Of a stretch of DNA of 64,000 nt, positions 9,193 to 17,107 are shown piece by piece. The notes below the pieces were generated by a model. The model was not told where the DNA came from. It saw nothing but the letters and a program-made list of their open reading frames with translations, and made no database searches. Numbering within the stretch: position 1 is the stretch's first letter; each line of letters begins with the position of its first letter. Both the position numbers and the translations under genes were made by a program. Source of the stretch: Acidobacteriota bacterium (GTDB lineage: Bacteria; Acidobacteriota; Vicinamibacteria; Vicinamibacterales; UBA2999); the NCBI GenBank assembly GCA_030697165.1, contig JAUYQQ010000008.1, positions 67,001 through 131,000 of the forward strand. The letters are read 5' to 3'.

Positions 9193-9744
9193 ATGAAGTC
9201 AGTTCTCGCATCAGCACTCGTCGCCCTGTTCGTTGTTACCACGCCCGCCTGGGCACAAGAGCGCCAAGACCTGCAGGTGTTCAACGACATCGCCGGCCAG
9301 GTCAATCGCTACACGCAGCTCACGATCTTCGACAGCATCTCGGCCGAAGTGATCGACGGCAAAGTGCGGCTCACCGGCTGGGTGACCATGCCGTACAAGC
9401 GCGACGACCTCGAGAGGCGCGTCCGCAAGGTCGAAGGAGTGGCGTCACTCGACAACCAGATCGGCGTGCTGCCAGTCTCGCAGTTTGACGATGACCTGCG
9501 GTTCAGGATCGCTCGCGCCATCTACGGCCACTCGTCGTTCTGGAACTACGCGATGATGGCCAACCCCCCAATTCGCGTCGTCGTCAACCGCGGGCGCGTG
9601 ACGCTCGAGGGCGTCGTCAACAGCAACGTCGAACGAATGCTGGCACGCTCGCTGGCATCGGGGTTCGGGGCGCTTGAAGTGACGAACGCCCTGAAGACCG
9701 ACGCCGAGGTCCGGGCGTCGATGGAGCCGCGTAGAACGAATTAA
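9193..9744 (+). CDS. Periplasmic BON-domain protein
   Basis: A 183-residue exported protein with a clear signal peptide (MKSVLASALVALFVVTTPAWA). Two BON (OsmY/nodulation) domains follow: about 25-90 (FDSISAEVIDGKVRLTGWVT) and about 95-165 (PIRVVVNRGRVTLEGVVN). BON domains are associated with phospholipid binding and envelope stress. The start is ATG at 9193, chosen for GGGAGG at 9181-9186. The sequence TAGTGGAC near 9131 is repeated inverted as GTCCACTA just before the start, so the 5' leader could fold. The TAA stop (9742-9744) overlaps the left edge of an AGGAG-family inverted repeat. Confidence 0.85.
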   Translation: MKSVLASALVALFVVTTPAWAQERQDLQVFNDIAGQVNRYTQLTIFDSISAEVIDGKVRLTGWVTMPYKRDDLERRVRKVEGVASLDNQIGVLPVSQFDDDLRFRIARAIYGHSSFWNYAMMANPPIRVVVNRGRVTLEGVVNSNVERMLARSLASGFGALEVTNALKTDAEVRASMEPRRTN

Positions 9745-9794
9745 CAGGAGTTCAGGAGATCAAGAATTAACTCTTTAACTCCTGATCTCCTGTT
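9743..9794. repeat. AGGAG-family inverted repeat, copy 2
   Basis: The left arm reads AACAGGAGTTCAGGAGATC and the right arm AACTCCTGATCTCCTGTT. It separates the convergent BON and lipoprotein genes. The BON stop TAA overlaps its left edge, and the last 8 codons of the lipoprotein gene plus its stop are read from its right arm. Confidence 0.88.
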
Positions 9795-10501
9795 TTCCTC
9801 GTTTTCACGAACCAGATGGCCGCCGCGAACGTGAGTGCCGCGGCGACCATCATCAGGCCGAAGAGGGCCAGCGTGCGGAACAGGATCGACTCGGTTTCCA
9901 TCCGCACGGTGAGCTCGAGCGGCGTGCCCTTCAGGCGCTCGACCAGCGGTTGTTCCCACACGATGATGTTGCCGCGCTCGATCGTGCGCGAGGGTGAGTT
10001 GTGGAACTCCACCTTGCTGGGCAGGTGCACGCGGATGGCGACCAACTCGTCGCCCTCCCAGCCGACGTTGCCGACGTCCTGGCCGGCCGCGGCCTGGACG
10101 GTCTGGCTGAACTCGAACAGCCCGTCCGTATCCTGAAAGCGGTACTGCGACCACGCAAACGGTGCGGCGTCGCTCAGCTTGCGGATGTCGGCGACGTCGA
10201 TCCGCACGTGCACGTAGCGGCGGCCGTCGCGTCGCGAGGTGGTGACGTTGGCGACGTCGGTCACCGGCGAGCGGTAGATCTCGCGGACGACCTGCCGGTC
10301 CAGCCTGGCCGACGGATCCACTGGCAGGGCGGCGCCGCGCAGCGCCACCAGCGCCGGCACCGACGCGTTCACGTAGACACTGGCCGATCCATCCAGGGCG
10401 AGAAAGACTTCTTCTTCGTACTCGTACTTGCGCGAAATCACGTTGCCGCACGCGGTCGAAAGCAGCACGGAAGCAAGCACAAGACCAAAAGCAAGGCGCA
10501 C
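9767..10501 (-). CDS. Membrane-anchored lipoprotein of unknown function
   Basis: A 244-residue protein with a lipoprotein signal (LASVLLSTAC, lipid cysteine near residue 18) and a hydrophobic segment near the C-terminus (about 210-232, LFGLMMVAAALTFAAAIWFV). The mature region is mainly beta-rich, with EEEVFLALDGSASVYVNAS near the start. I recognise no domain. The start is GTG at 10501, only 20 bp from the polA start on the other strand. The last residues (TGDQELKS) are encoded by the adjacent AGGAG repeat, so the ancestral C-terminus may have been different. Confidence 0.7.
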   Translation of the reverse strand: MRLAFGLVLASVLLSTACGNVISRKYEYEEEVFLALDGSASVYVNASVPALVALRGAALPVDPSARLDRQVVREIYRSPVTDVANVTTSRRDGRRYVHVRIDVADIRKLSDAAPFAWSQYRFQDTDGLFEFSQTVQAAAGQDVGNVGWEGDELVAIRVHLPSKVEFHNSPSRTIERGNIIVWEQPLVERLKGTPLELTVRMETESILFRTLALFGLMMVAAALTFAAAIWFVKTRKTGDQELKS

Positions 10502-10521
10502 TAAGGAATAATATACGGACG

Positions 10522-13206
10522 GTGCCTCAACCCACGCTGTTCTTGATCGATGGCAGCAACCAGATGTATCGCGCCTACCACGCGATTCGCGGGTTGACCG
10601 GGCCCGACGGCAAGTCGACCAACGCGGTGTATGGCTTCATCACCATGCTCCGCAAGCTCATTACCGACCACCACCCCGACTACATCGCGGCGTCGTTCGA
10701 CGTGCGCGGCCAGACGTTTCGCTCGAAGATGTCGGCCGACTACAAGGCCAACCGCGCCGCCATGCCGGGCGACCTGGTCGAACAGGTACCATGGGTGTTC
10801 GAGGCGTGCGAGGCGCTGGGCGTGCCGATCTTCACCTCCGAGGGCTTCGAGGCCGACGATGTGATTGGGACGCTGGCGAGCAAGGCGGCAGGACACGGGT
10901 TTCAGGCGGCGATCGTCACCGGCGACAAGGACTTCTTCCAGCTGGTGAACGACGGCGTCAAGGTCTACAACCCCAAGGACGAAGGCGCCTGGTTCGACGC
11001 CGCGGGCGTGGCGCTGAAGTTCGGCGTGCCGCCGTCGCAGGTGGTGGACGTGCTGGCGCTGATGGGCGACTCCAGCGACAACGTGAAGGGGGTGCCCGGC
11101 ATTGGCGACAAGGGCGCGCGCGAGCTGATCGGCCAGTACGGAACGCTCGACGCGTTGTTGGAGCACGCCGGCGAGATCAAGCAGAAGAAGTATCGCGACG
11201 GCCTGCTGGCGCACGCAGACGAGGCGCGCCAGAGCCGGGAACTGGTGACCATTCGCACCGACGTGGACGTGCCGTTCGACGCCGAGACGTTCCGCTACCG
11301 CGGCCCCTCGCGTGAACGCTGCTACGAGCTGTTCTCGCGCCTTGGCTTCCGCACCCTTGTTCCCGAGTTCGCGCCCACCGCTTCATCGGTCGTCAAAGAC
11401 TACGCGCTGGTCGGCTCGAGCGACGAGCTGACGGCGCTCGTCGGGCAGCTTCGCGCGGCGAAGCGCTTCAGCCTGAAGGTGATCACCGACGGCACCGCGC
11501 CCGTGCGCGCCACGCTGGTGGGGATTGCGGTGTCAACGGGCCCGGCCATGGCCCGCTACATCCCGCTCGGTCACGAAGGCTTCGGCGGCGGCTTCTCGCT
11601 GGCCAAGTCCGAGGCCCTGGCGCTGCTGGCACCGCTGCTCACGGATCCGGAGGTCGAAAAGATCGGCCACGACATCAAGGCCGACCTGATCGTGCTCGGC
11701 CGGCACGGCGTGGACCTCAAGAACCCCAGGGCGTTCGACACCATGCTGGCCGCCTACCTGCTGGACGCGAACCGCTCGAGCCAGGCGCTGGAACCGATCG
11801 CGCTCGAGCAGCTGGGCTACAAGGCGCTGACCGAGGACGAAGTGCTCGGCAAGGGCGCCAAGGCCATTCCGTTTTCGCAGGTGCCAGTAGACAGCGTGCT
11901 CGACTACGCCGGCGAACGGGCCGACCTGGCGTGGCAGCTGGCGGAGCATTTCCGGCCGTTGCTCGAACGCGATGGCCTGATGCCGGTGTACCTCGAACTC
12001 GAGTTGCCGCTGGTGCCGATCCTGGCGGACATCGAACGCACCGGCGTTCGCGTTGATGTGCGCTCGCTGGCCGCACAGTCGACGCTGCTCGAGCGCGAGA
12101 TGAGCGACTTGAGCCGGCAGATCTTTGCGCTGGCCGGAGGTGAGTTCAACATCAACTCGCCGAAGCAGCTGGCCGAGATCCTGTTCGAGAAGCTGCAGCT
12201 GCCGGTGTTGAAGCGAACGGGCGCGACCCGCACCGCCTCCACGGCGGTCGACGTGCTGGAAGAACTGGCCGCGCAGCATGACATCTGCCGCTTGATTCTC
12301 GACTGGCGCGGCCTGGCCAAGCTGAAGGGCACCTACCTCGACGCGCTGCCGACGCTGGTGAATCCCGAGAGCGGCCGCGTCCATACGCAGATTAGCCAGG
12401 CGGTCGCGGCTACGGGCCGCTTGAGCAGCAGCGATCCCAACCTGCAGAACATCCCGATTCGCACCGAGATCGGCCGGCAGATTCGCGGCGCCTTCATCGC
12501 CGAACCGGGTCACGTGCTGATCTCCGCTGACTACTCACAGATCGAGCTGCGGGTGCTGGCACACCTGTCGGGCGACGAGACGCTGATGGCCGCGTTCGAA
12601 CGCGGCGACGACATTCACGATCAGACCGCCGCCAAGGTGTTCGGCGCCGACAGCACGCTTGATCCACACGAGCTGCGCCGCCGCGCCAAGATCGTCAACT
12701 ACGCCCTGCTCTACGGCAAGACCGCGTTCACGCTGGCCAAGGACATCGGCGTGACCCAGCAGGCCGCACAGACCTTTATCGACGCCTACTTTGCCGGCTT
12801 CCCGCGCGTGCGCGCGTTCATCGACAAGACGCTCGAGGACGCGCGCGTCAGCGGCTTCGTGCAGACCATCTTCGGCCGCCGCCGGCCGGTGCCCGAGCTG
12901 ACGAGCCGCAACGGCATGATCCGCGCTGCATCCGAGCGTGCCGCCGTGAACATGCCGATCCAGGGCACCGCCGCCGACATCCTGAAGAAGGCAATGATCG
13001 ACGTCCACGCGGCGCTGGCCCAGAGCCACCCGCGCGCGAAGATGATCCTTACCGTGCACGACGAGTTGTTGTTTGAAGCGCCTAAGGACGAGGCCGACGC
13101 CGTCGCGGCGATCGTGAAGGAGAAGATGGCCAACGCGGTGCCGCTGCGCGTGCCGCTTGATGTCGATGTCGGGATCGGGGAGAACTGGAAACTCGCGAAA
13201 TCTTGA
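10522..13206 (+). CDS. polA: DNA polymerase I
   Basis: Repair and lagging-strand polymerase, 894 residues, with three domains. The 5' nuclease (about 1-290) has LIDGSNQMYRAYHAI, EADDVIGTL, TGDKDFFQL and GDSSDNVKGVPGIG. The proofreading-type domain (about 300-490) looks inactive: the acidic pair of motif I is Lys319/Ile321 (VITDG context), and the motif III aspartate is Arg466 (YAGER). The polymerase domain (about 500-894) has motif A with Asp670 (SADYSQIELR), the O-helix RRRAKIVNYALLYGK and motif C with Asp847 (VHDELLFE). O-helix position 727 is Tyr where E. coli has Phe762. The start is GTG at 10522, with weak AAGGA 14 bp upstream. Confidence 0.96.
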   Translation: MPQPTLFLIDGSNQMYRAYHAIRGLTGPDGKSTNAVYGFITMLRKLITDHHPDYIAASFDVRGQTFRSKMSADYKANRAAMPGDLVEQVPWVFEACEALGVPIFTSEGFEADDVIGTLASKAAGHGFQAAIVTGDKDFFQLVNDGVKVYNPKDEGAWFDAAGVALKFGVPPSQVVDVLALMGDSSDNVKGVPGIGDKGARELIGQYGTLDALLEHAGEIKQKKYRDGLLAHADEARQSRELVTIRTDVDVPFDAETFRYRGPSRERCYELFSRLGFRTLVPEFAPTASSVVKDYALVGSSDELTALVGQLRAAKRFSLKVITDGTAPVRATLVGIAVSTGPAMARYIPLGHEGFGGGFSLAKSEALALLAPLLTDPEVEKIGHDIKADLIVLGRHGVDLKNPRAFDTMLAAYLLDANRSSQALEPIALEQLGYKALTEDEVLGKGAKAIPFSQVPVDSVLDYAGERADLAWQLAEHFRPLLERDGLMPVYLELELPLVPILADIERTGVRVDVRSLAAQSTLLEREMSDLSRQIFALAGGEFNINSPKQLAEILFEKLQLPVLKRTGATRTASTAVDVLEELAAQHDICRLILDWRGLAKLKGTYLDALPTLVNPESGRVHTQISQAVAATGRLSSSDPNLQNIPIRTEIGRQIRGAFIAEPGHVLISADYSQIELRVLAHLSGDETLMAAFERGDDIHDQTAAKVFGADSTLDPHELRRRAKIVNYALLYGKTAFTLAKDIGVTQQAAQTFIDAYFAGFPRVRAFIDKTLEDARVSGFVQTIFGRRRPVPELTSRNGMIRAASERAAVNMPIQGTAADILKKAMIDVHAALAQSHPRAKMILTVHDELLFEAPKDEADAVAAIVKEKMANAVPLRVPLDVDVGIGENWKLAKS

Positions 13207-13225
13207 GATCGACCAAGTTGCGTCT

Positions 13226-13263
13226 CAAATCACGAAGTCACCAACTCACCAGATCACCAAATC
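13226..13263. repeat. GATCACCAAATC-family repeat, copy 2
   Basis: AATCACGAAGTCACC, then AACTCACCAGATCACC and AAATCC, in near-tandem array between convergent polA and the TPR-like gene. It shares its distal end with the copy at 9088-9124. The stop of the minus-strand gene (13264) is immediately adjacent. Confidence 0.6.
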
Positions 13264-14061
13264 CTATTTCCATCGCTCTTTGACGACCGACCAGTCCGCT
13301 TTCAGGTCCGACTCCGCCTGGCCTCGTTGGTCGGCGGCGAGCAGGCGCACGCGATCGGGAATGATCCCTTCCAGCATCAGCTTGTCGAGGTCGGCGCGCA
13401 GCCGCGCCGATTGGCTGCCGGCCAGCCTGGCCCTAACCCAGCCGGCAATCGCCGCGTCCCAGGCACCAGCCGGGTCGCCGGCGCCGCGCGTGGCGACCGC
13501 CACCCAGTAGCCGGCGGCCGCGGAACCGGGATTCCTCGACAGCTCGCGGGACATGCGATCACGCATCCGGCTGAACGCCGCGGTGCGCTCCTCGCGCGCC
13601 AGCCCGTCGGCATGGCGCTCCATGGCGCTGCCCCACCAATCGAGCATCGCCTCGGCCGTGATCGGGCCCTCGGCAATGGCGCTATCGATGCCGCTTTCAA
13701 ACATCAACGCCGCTGCACCGTAGTCGTCCTCGAAGAACAGCGCGCCGCCGAGGGCCATCAAGAAGTCGATGTGGTCGCGGGGGTCAAGACTGCTGACGCG
13801 GACCGTGCCGAGCGCCGTGCGTGCCGCCGACAGGTCCGCCGGGTTGGCCGATTCGCGGTAGCGCTCCAGGTGCGCGCGGGCCAGGACCACGGTGGCCGCG
13901 TCGAGGGTGGCCGGGGATTTCTGGGCCACGAGAGCCGCCGAGATCGCGGCATCGAACTGCCGCTGATTGTAGAGGGAGCGGGCCCGGGCCAAATCCGCGC
14001 GAGTGGCCGACGCCGGCGTTGCCGCCAGCAGAACCAGTAGCGCCACAGACACCGATCTCAC
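13264..14061 (-). CDS. Exported helical-repeat (TPR-like) protein
   Basis: About 265 residues with a signal peptide (SVALLVLLAATPASA) followed by alpha-helical, TPR-like sequence (ARARSLYNQRQFDAAISAAL, then TLDAATVVLARAHLERYRES). The longest open frame begins at 14106, but its first 15 codons are read from a CACAGAT-type repeat. I therefore prefer GTG at 14061, with GTG at 14052 as a second option. It converges with polA. No catalytic motif is visible; it is probably an envelope scaffold or adaptor. Confidence 0.65.
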   Translation of the reverse strand: MRSVSVALLVLLAATPASATRADLARARSLYNQRQFDAAISAALVAQKSPATLDAATVVLARAHLERYRESANPADLSAARTALGTVRVSSLDPRDHIDFLMALGGALFFEDDYGAAALMFESGIDSAIAEGPITAEAMLDWWGSAMERHADGLAREERTAAFSRMRDRMSRELSRNPGSAAAGYWVAVATRGAGDPAGAWDAAIAGWVRARLAGSQSARLRADLDKLMLEGIIPDRVRLLAADQRGQAESDLKADWSVVKERWK

Positions 14062-14140
14062 AAGGGCCACAGATGACACAGATAACACAGATCTAAACAC
14101 AGCCACAGATTAGACGCAGATTTGCACAGATTACGGGGTA
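14058..14140. repeat. CACAGAT-family repeat, left copy
   Basis: Near-tandem CACAGATGACACAGATAACA and related units ending with GCCACAGATTAGACGCAG. It overlaps the 5' end of the TPR-like gene and lies 64 bp before the VOC gene. An inverted relative occurs at 14926-14988, so the two copies bracket the VOC and DUF2007 genes. Confidence 0.7.
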
Positions 14141-14203
14141 TCGATCGGTTTAGACCACCCCTCCGGACTTGTTATGCTGGGCCAACGATCGCACCCCTGA
14201 CAC

Positions 14204-14605
14204 ATGACGACACCAGAGATCTCCGCGATTGCGCCGTTGTTCATCGTGAAGGATGTCCCAGCCGCCCTGGCGTTCTATCGGGACCGTCTCGGGTTCGAGA
14301 TCACGTTCCAGGGACCCGAACCTGGCGACATTTTCTTTGGCATCGTCCAGCGCGGCGGCGCGATGATCATGGTCAAGGACGTCGGCGTCGAACCGGTGCC
14401 GAACTACACGCGCGACGTCAAGAAAGGCAACGCCCGCTGGGACGCCTACGTCAATGCCCCCGATCCGGACGCGTTGGCGGCGGAGTTCGCGTCGCGCAAC
14501 GTCGAGTTTTCAGAACCGCTGAAAGACACAGACGACGGCCTGCGAGGATTCGAGCTCAAGGACGCGGACGGCTACGTCTTGTTCTTCGGTCGCCCTCGTT
14601 CATAG
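14204..14605 (+). CDS. VOC superfamily (glyoxalase/bleomycin-resistance fold) protein
   Basis: A 133-residue single-domain vicinal oxygen chelate protein with paired beta-alpha-beta-beta-beta modules. The opening APLFIVKDVPAALAFYRDRL is characteristic of the family, as is the ending FELKDADGYVLFFGRP. A glutamate sits in the closing FELKDADGY motif, where many members place a metal ligand, but the usual N-terminal metal histidine is absent, so enzymatic activity is uncertain. Such proteins range from glyoxalases to antibiotic-binding proteins. The start is ATG at 14204. The DUF2007 gene follows 32 bp downstream. Confidence 0.85.
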   Translation: MTTPEISAIAPLFIVKDVPAALAFYRDRLGFEITFQGPEPGDIFFGIVQRGGAMIMVKDVGVEPVPNYTRDVKKGNARWDAYVNAPDPDALAAEFASRNVEFSEPLKDTDDGLRGFELKDADGYVLFFGRPRS

Positions 14606-14637
14606 ACTGGGCCTAGACTGTGAACGGAGGTGCCATC

Positions 14638-14859
14638 GTGAGTTCAGAGTTAATCGCCGTCTCGACATTCCGGTCCGAGGTGGATGCGCAGGTGGCCAAA
14701 GGCATCCTGGACGAGACCGGGATCGAGTCCATGATTCGCGCTGACAATGCGGGCGGCATGTACCCGGCCCTCGGTGCCATCGAGCTGCTGGTCAGGGTGG
14801 ACGACCTCGTGAGGGCCCAGGCCGCGCTTGATCGGCGGCATCCCGGGCGCTCGCGTTGA
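14638..14859 (+). CDS. DUF2007 domain protein (putative signal-transducing protein)
   Basis: A 73-residue protein covering one DUF2007 domain: SELIAVSTFRSEVDAQVAKG, then ILDETGIESMIRADNAGGMY and ELLVRVDDLVRAQAAL. These small ferredoxin-like folds are often fused to membrane or zinc-ribbon domains; here it stands alone. I choose GTG at 14638 because GGAGG lies at 14626-14630; the open frame extends to a GTG at 14620. No partner is evident besides the upstream VOC gene. Confidence 0.8.
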   Translation: MSSELIAVSTFRSEVDAQVAKGILDETGIESMIRADNAGGMYPALGAIELLVRVDDLVRAQAALDRRHPGRSR

Positions 14860-14925
14860 GCGGCGTCGACGGCTACATCGCGAAGCAGCCAATCGAGGTG
14901 CAGCCCATCTTGCACCGGTGTCGTA

Positions 14926-14988
14926 GAATTCTGTGTCTAATCTGTGTTCAATCTGTGGCTGTCGAATCTGGCTGTCTAATCTGTGGCA
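14926..14988. repeat. CACAGAT-family repeat, right (inverted) copy
   Basis: CTGTGTCTAATCTGTGTTCA, then repeated CTGTCTAATCTGTGG units, the inverse complement of the array at 14058-14140 (shared core GCCACAGATTAGAC). The GTG start of the downstream P-loop kinase gene (14983) is inside its last unit. Confidence 0.7.
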
Positions 14989-15486
14989 AAGCTGATCTTC
15001 TTCTGCGGCAAGATGGCCTCTGGCAAGACCACGCTCGCCAGGCAACTGGCGGCTCGTGAGCGCGCCGTGGTCCTGAATCAGGACCAGTTGCTTGAACAGC
15101 TCTTCCCCGGCGAGATCGTCGACGTCGCCAGCTACGTCAAGCACTCCTCGCGGCTGAACAGCGCGATCGGTCCCCTCGTGTGCGCGTTGCTGACCATGGG
15201 CACCGCGGTAGTGCTCGACTTTCCAGGTAACACGAAGCAGCAGCGGGCGTGGTTCCGTGAACTGTTCGAGCAGGCCGGCGTCGCGCACGAACTGCATTTC
15301 ATCGACGCCCCCGATGCCCTGTGCAAGCGCCAGCTTCAAGAGCGCAGCAAGCATCTGCCGCCCGGCACGCCGTGGACGTCGGAAGCGGAGTTCGACTTGA
15401 TCATGGCCCACTTCCTGCCGCCATCAGAAGACGAGGGCTTCAACGTCATCCGTCACCACCATGGCGATTCTCGTGAAGGATCGTAG
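14983..15486 (+). CDS. P-loop small-molecule or nucleotide kinase-like ATPase
   Basis: A 167-residue P-loop NTPase of the zeta-toxin/gluconate-kinase-like AAA_33 type. Walker A is FCGKMASGKTTLARQL (about 6-21). A following VLNQDQLLEQLFPG resembles the substrate or Walker B region, then AVVLDFPGNTKQQR and a lid-like arginine segment (CKRQLQERSKHLPPGTP). Its most likely reaction is phosphoryl transfer to a small substrate that cannot be named. The start is GTG at 14983, lying within the border repeat; no better start precedes the P-loop. No antitoxin-like gene is adjacent, so a toxin role is unlikely. Confidence 0.75.
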   Translation: MAKLIFFCGKMASGKTTLARQLAARERAVVLNQDQLLEQLFPGEIVDVASYVKHSSRLNSAIGPLVCALLTMGTAVVLDFPGNTKQQRAWFRELFEQAGVAHELHFIDAPDALCKRQLQERSKHLPPGTPWTSEAEFDLIMAHFLPPSEDEGFNVIRHHHGDSREGS

Positions 15487-15517
15487 GCACCAGAACCCTT
15501 CTGATTGACAGGACCCC

Positions 15518-16393
15518 ATGCACTTGATCGTAGGAGCTTCCGGTACTGTTGGAACCCGCATCGCCCGTCGTCTCCTGGCTCGTGGGGATGTCGTTCGGGC
15601 GGTCTCGCGTGACGTCAGCAAGCTCGAGCCACTTCGCCGGTTGGGCGCCATTCCCATTCCCGGAGATCTCAAATCTGTGGATTGGATGCCGGACGCGCTG
15701 GCAGGTGTGCGCTCGCTGATCCTCACATCGCACGGATTAGTGCCGCCGACGCGCAACAATCATCCTGGCCTGATCGACGACGTCGGCAATCGGCAGATGA
15801 TCGACGTGGCACAGCAGGCCGGAGTTCAGCACGTGGTCTTCATTTCGGCGGCGCCGGTTGCTGGAAAATCGACGCTGTTCACGGCCGCGAAATACCGGGT
15901 CGAAGAGCACTTGAAAAGAAGCGGCGTTGGATACACAGCGATCCGACCCACGGTGTTCATCGAAACGCACGCCGTGCTTCTGCTCGCGGAGCCACTACGG
16001 GCCAAAGGCTCGGCACTGTTCTTCGGGCCCGGAACGGCGTCGCTGAACTGGATCTCGGCCGACGATGTGGCCGATTACGTGGTTCGCACGTTGGATGCGC
16101 CACCGCGCAACCGCATTGACGTGATCGGCGGGCCCGACAACCTGTCCCGGCGGGAAGTGCTCGCGATGATCGAGCAGCTGATTGGACGAAGAGCTCAACT
16201 CCGACAGGTACCGGTGAGCGTGATGCGTGTCATGAGCGCGGTGGCCGGGCCCTTCCATCCGGGCATGAAGTACCTGCTCGATATGGCGCTGGCTGAAGCC
16301 ACGACCAGCGGCGGAGCGCCCGCTCCGCCGCTCGACTGGACGGGGCCGACCCCAGTGGCGGACGTGATTCAGCGCTGGGCGCAGACCCAATGA
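15518..16393 (+). CDS. NmrA-like NAD(P)-binding protein (atypical SDR)
   Basis: A 291-residue cytosolic Rossmann protein. The N-terminal dinucleotide loop is MHLIVGASGTVGTRIARRL. NmrA/atypical-SDR features follow: TAAKYRVEEHLKRSGVGYTA and the IRPTVFIETHA block. The canonical SDR YxxxK is modified (AKYRVEEHL). Members range from NAD(P)H-dependent reductases to redox-sensing regulators. The start is ATG at 15518. It sits alone between the P-loop kinase and the DUF2161 gene, all on the plus strand. Substrate not predictable. Confidence 0.8.
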   Translation: MHLIVGASGTVGTRIARRLLARGDVVRAVSRDVSKLEPLRRLGAIPIPGDLKSVDWMPDALAGVRSLILTSHGLVPPTRNNHPGLIDDVGNRQMIDVAQQAGVQHVVFISAAPVAGKSTLFTAAKYRVEEHLKRSGVGYTAIRPTVFIETHAVLLLAEPLRAKGSALFFGPGTASLNWISADDVADYVVRTLDAPPRNRIDVIGGPDNLSRREVLAMIEQLIGRRAQLRQVPVSVMRVMSAVAGPFHPGMKYLLDMALAEATTSGGAPAPPLDWTGPTPVADVIQRWAQTQ

Positions 16394-16435
16394 CATCGGG
16401 CGGCCGCGCCGAGCACCTGAGATCTGTGCGAACCC

Positions 16436-17107
16436 ATGCGTGAAACCGACCTCTACGAGCCCATCAAGCGATTCCTCGAGCAGCAGGGTTACGAGGTCAA
16501 GGCCGAGATCGGCGCTGCCGATGTCGTGGGCGTCCGTGGCAGCGAGCCGCCGCTCGTGGTCGAGACCAAGACCGCGTTCTCGCTCTCGCTGTTTCACCAG
16601 GGGACCGAGCGCCAGGCGATCACCGACGTGGTCTACCTCGCCGTCCCGCTCGGCCGCGGAGTGGCGTTCAGGAAAGCCCTGCGAAGAAACCTGAAGCTAT
16701 GCCGGCTTCTTGGACTCGGCCTGATCACGGTGGGCTCGCGCGAACCGCGGGTGCAGGTGCATGCCGATCCCGGCCCCTACCGGCCGCGCCAATCCAAAGG
16801 GAAGAAAGTCCGGCTGCTCGGGGAGTTCGCGCGTCGGGTTGGCGATCCGAATGTGGGCGGCGCCACGCGCAAGGGCCTCGTCACCGCCTATCGGCAAGAG
16901 GCCACGCGGTGCGCCCGGTTCCTGTCGGAGCACGGTGCGACCAAGGCCGCGCTCGTTGCGAAAGGCAGCGGCGTGGCTCACGCCCGGCGAATCATGGCCG
17001 ACAACCACTACGGCTGGTTTCAGCGCGTCGGGACCGGTATTTACGACCTCACTCCGGAATACAATCTAAGGCTGGATGACAGAGCCGGTAATTGTCCCGC
17101 GGGCTGA
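16436..17107 (+). CDS. DUF2161 protein (PD-(D/E)XK nuclease-like)
   Basis: A 223-residue protein of the DUF2161 family. The N-terminal half has a restriction-endonuclease-like core: DLYEPIKRFLEQQGYEVKAE, then ADVVGV and PPLVVETKTAFS, i.e. a D...ExK arrangement typical of PD-(D/E)XK folds. The C-terminal half contains a helix-rich segment ending HYGWFQRVGTGIYDLTPEY, often seen in this family. The start is ATG at 16436. Its 3' end overlaps the poly(A) polymerase start by 32 bp, implying translational coupling. A DNA or RNA cleaving role is inferred, not shown. Confidence 0.75.
   Translation: MRETDLYEPIKRFLEQQGYEVKAEIGAADVVGVRGSEPPLVVETKTAFSLSLFHQGTERQAITDVVYLAVPLGRGVAFRKALRRNLKLCRLLGLGLITVGSREPRVQVHADPGPYRPRQSKGKKVRLLGEFARRVGDPNVGGATRKGLVTAYRQEATRCARFLSEHGATKAALVAKGSGVAHARRIMADNHYGWFQRVGTGIYDLTPEYNLRLDDRAGNCPAG

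Noticed and set aside
14983-15486. Zeta-toxin of a toxin-antitoxin pair
   Set aside because: Only the general P-loop kinase features fit and there is no adjacent antitoxin-like gene.
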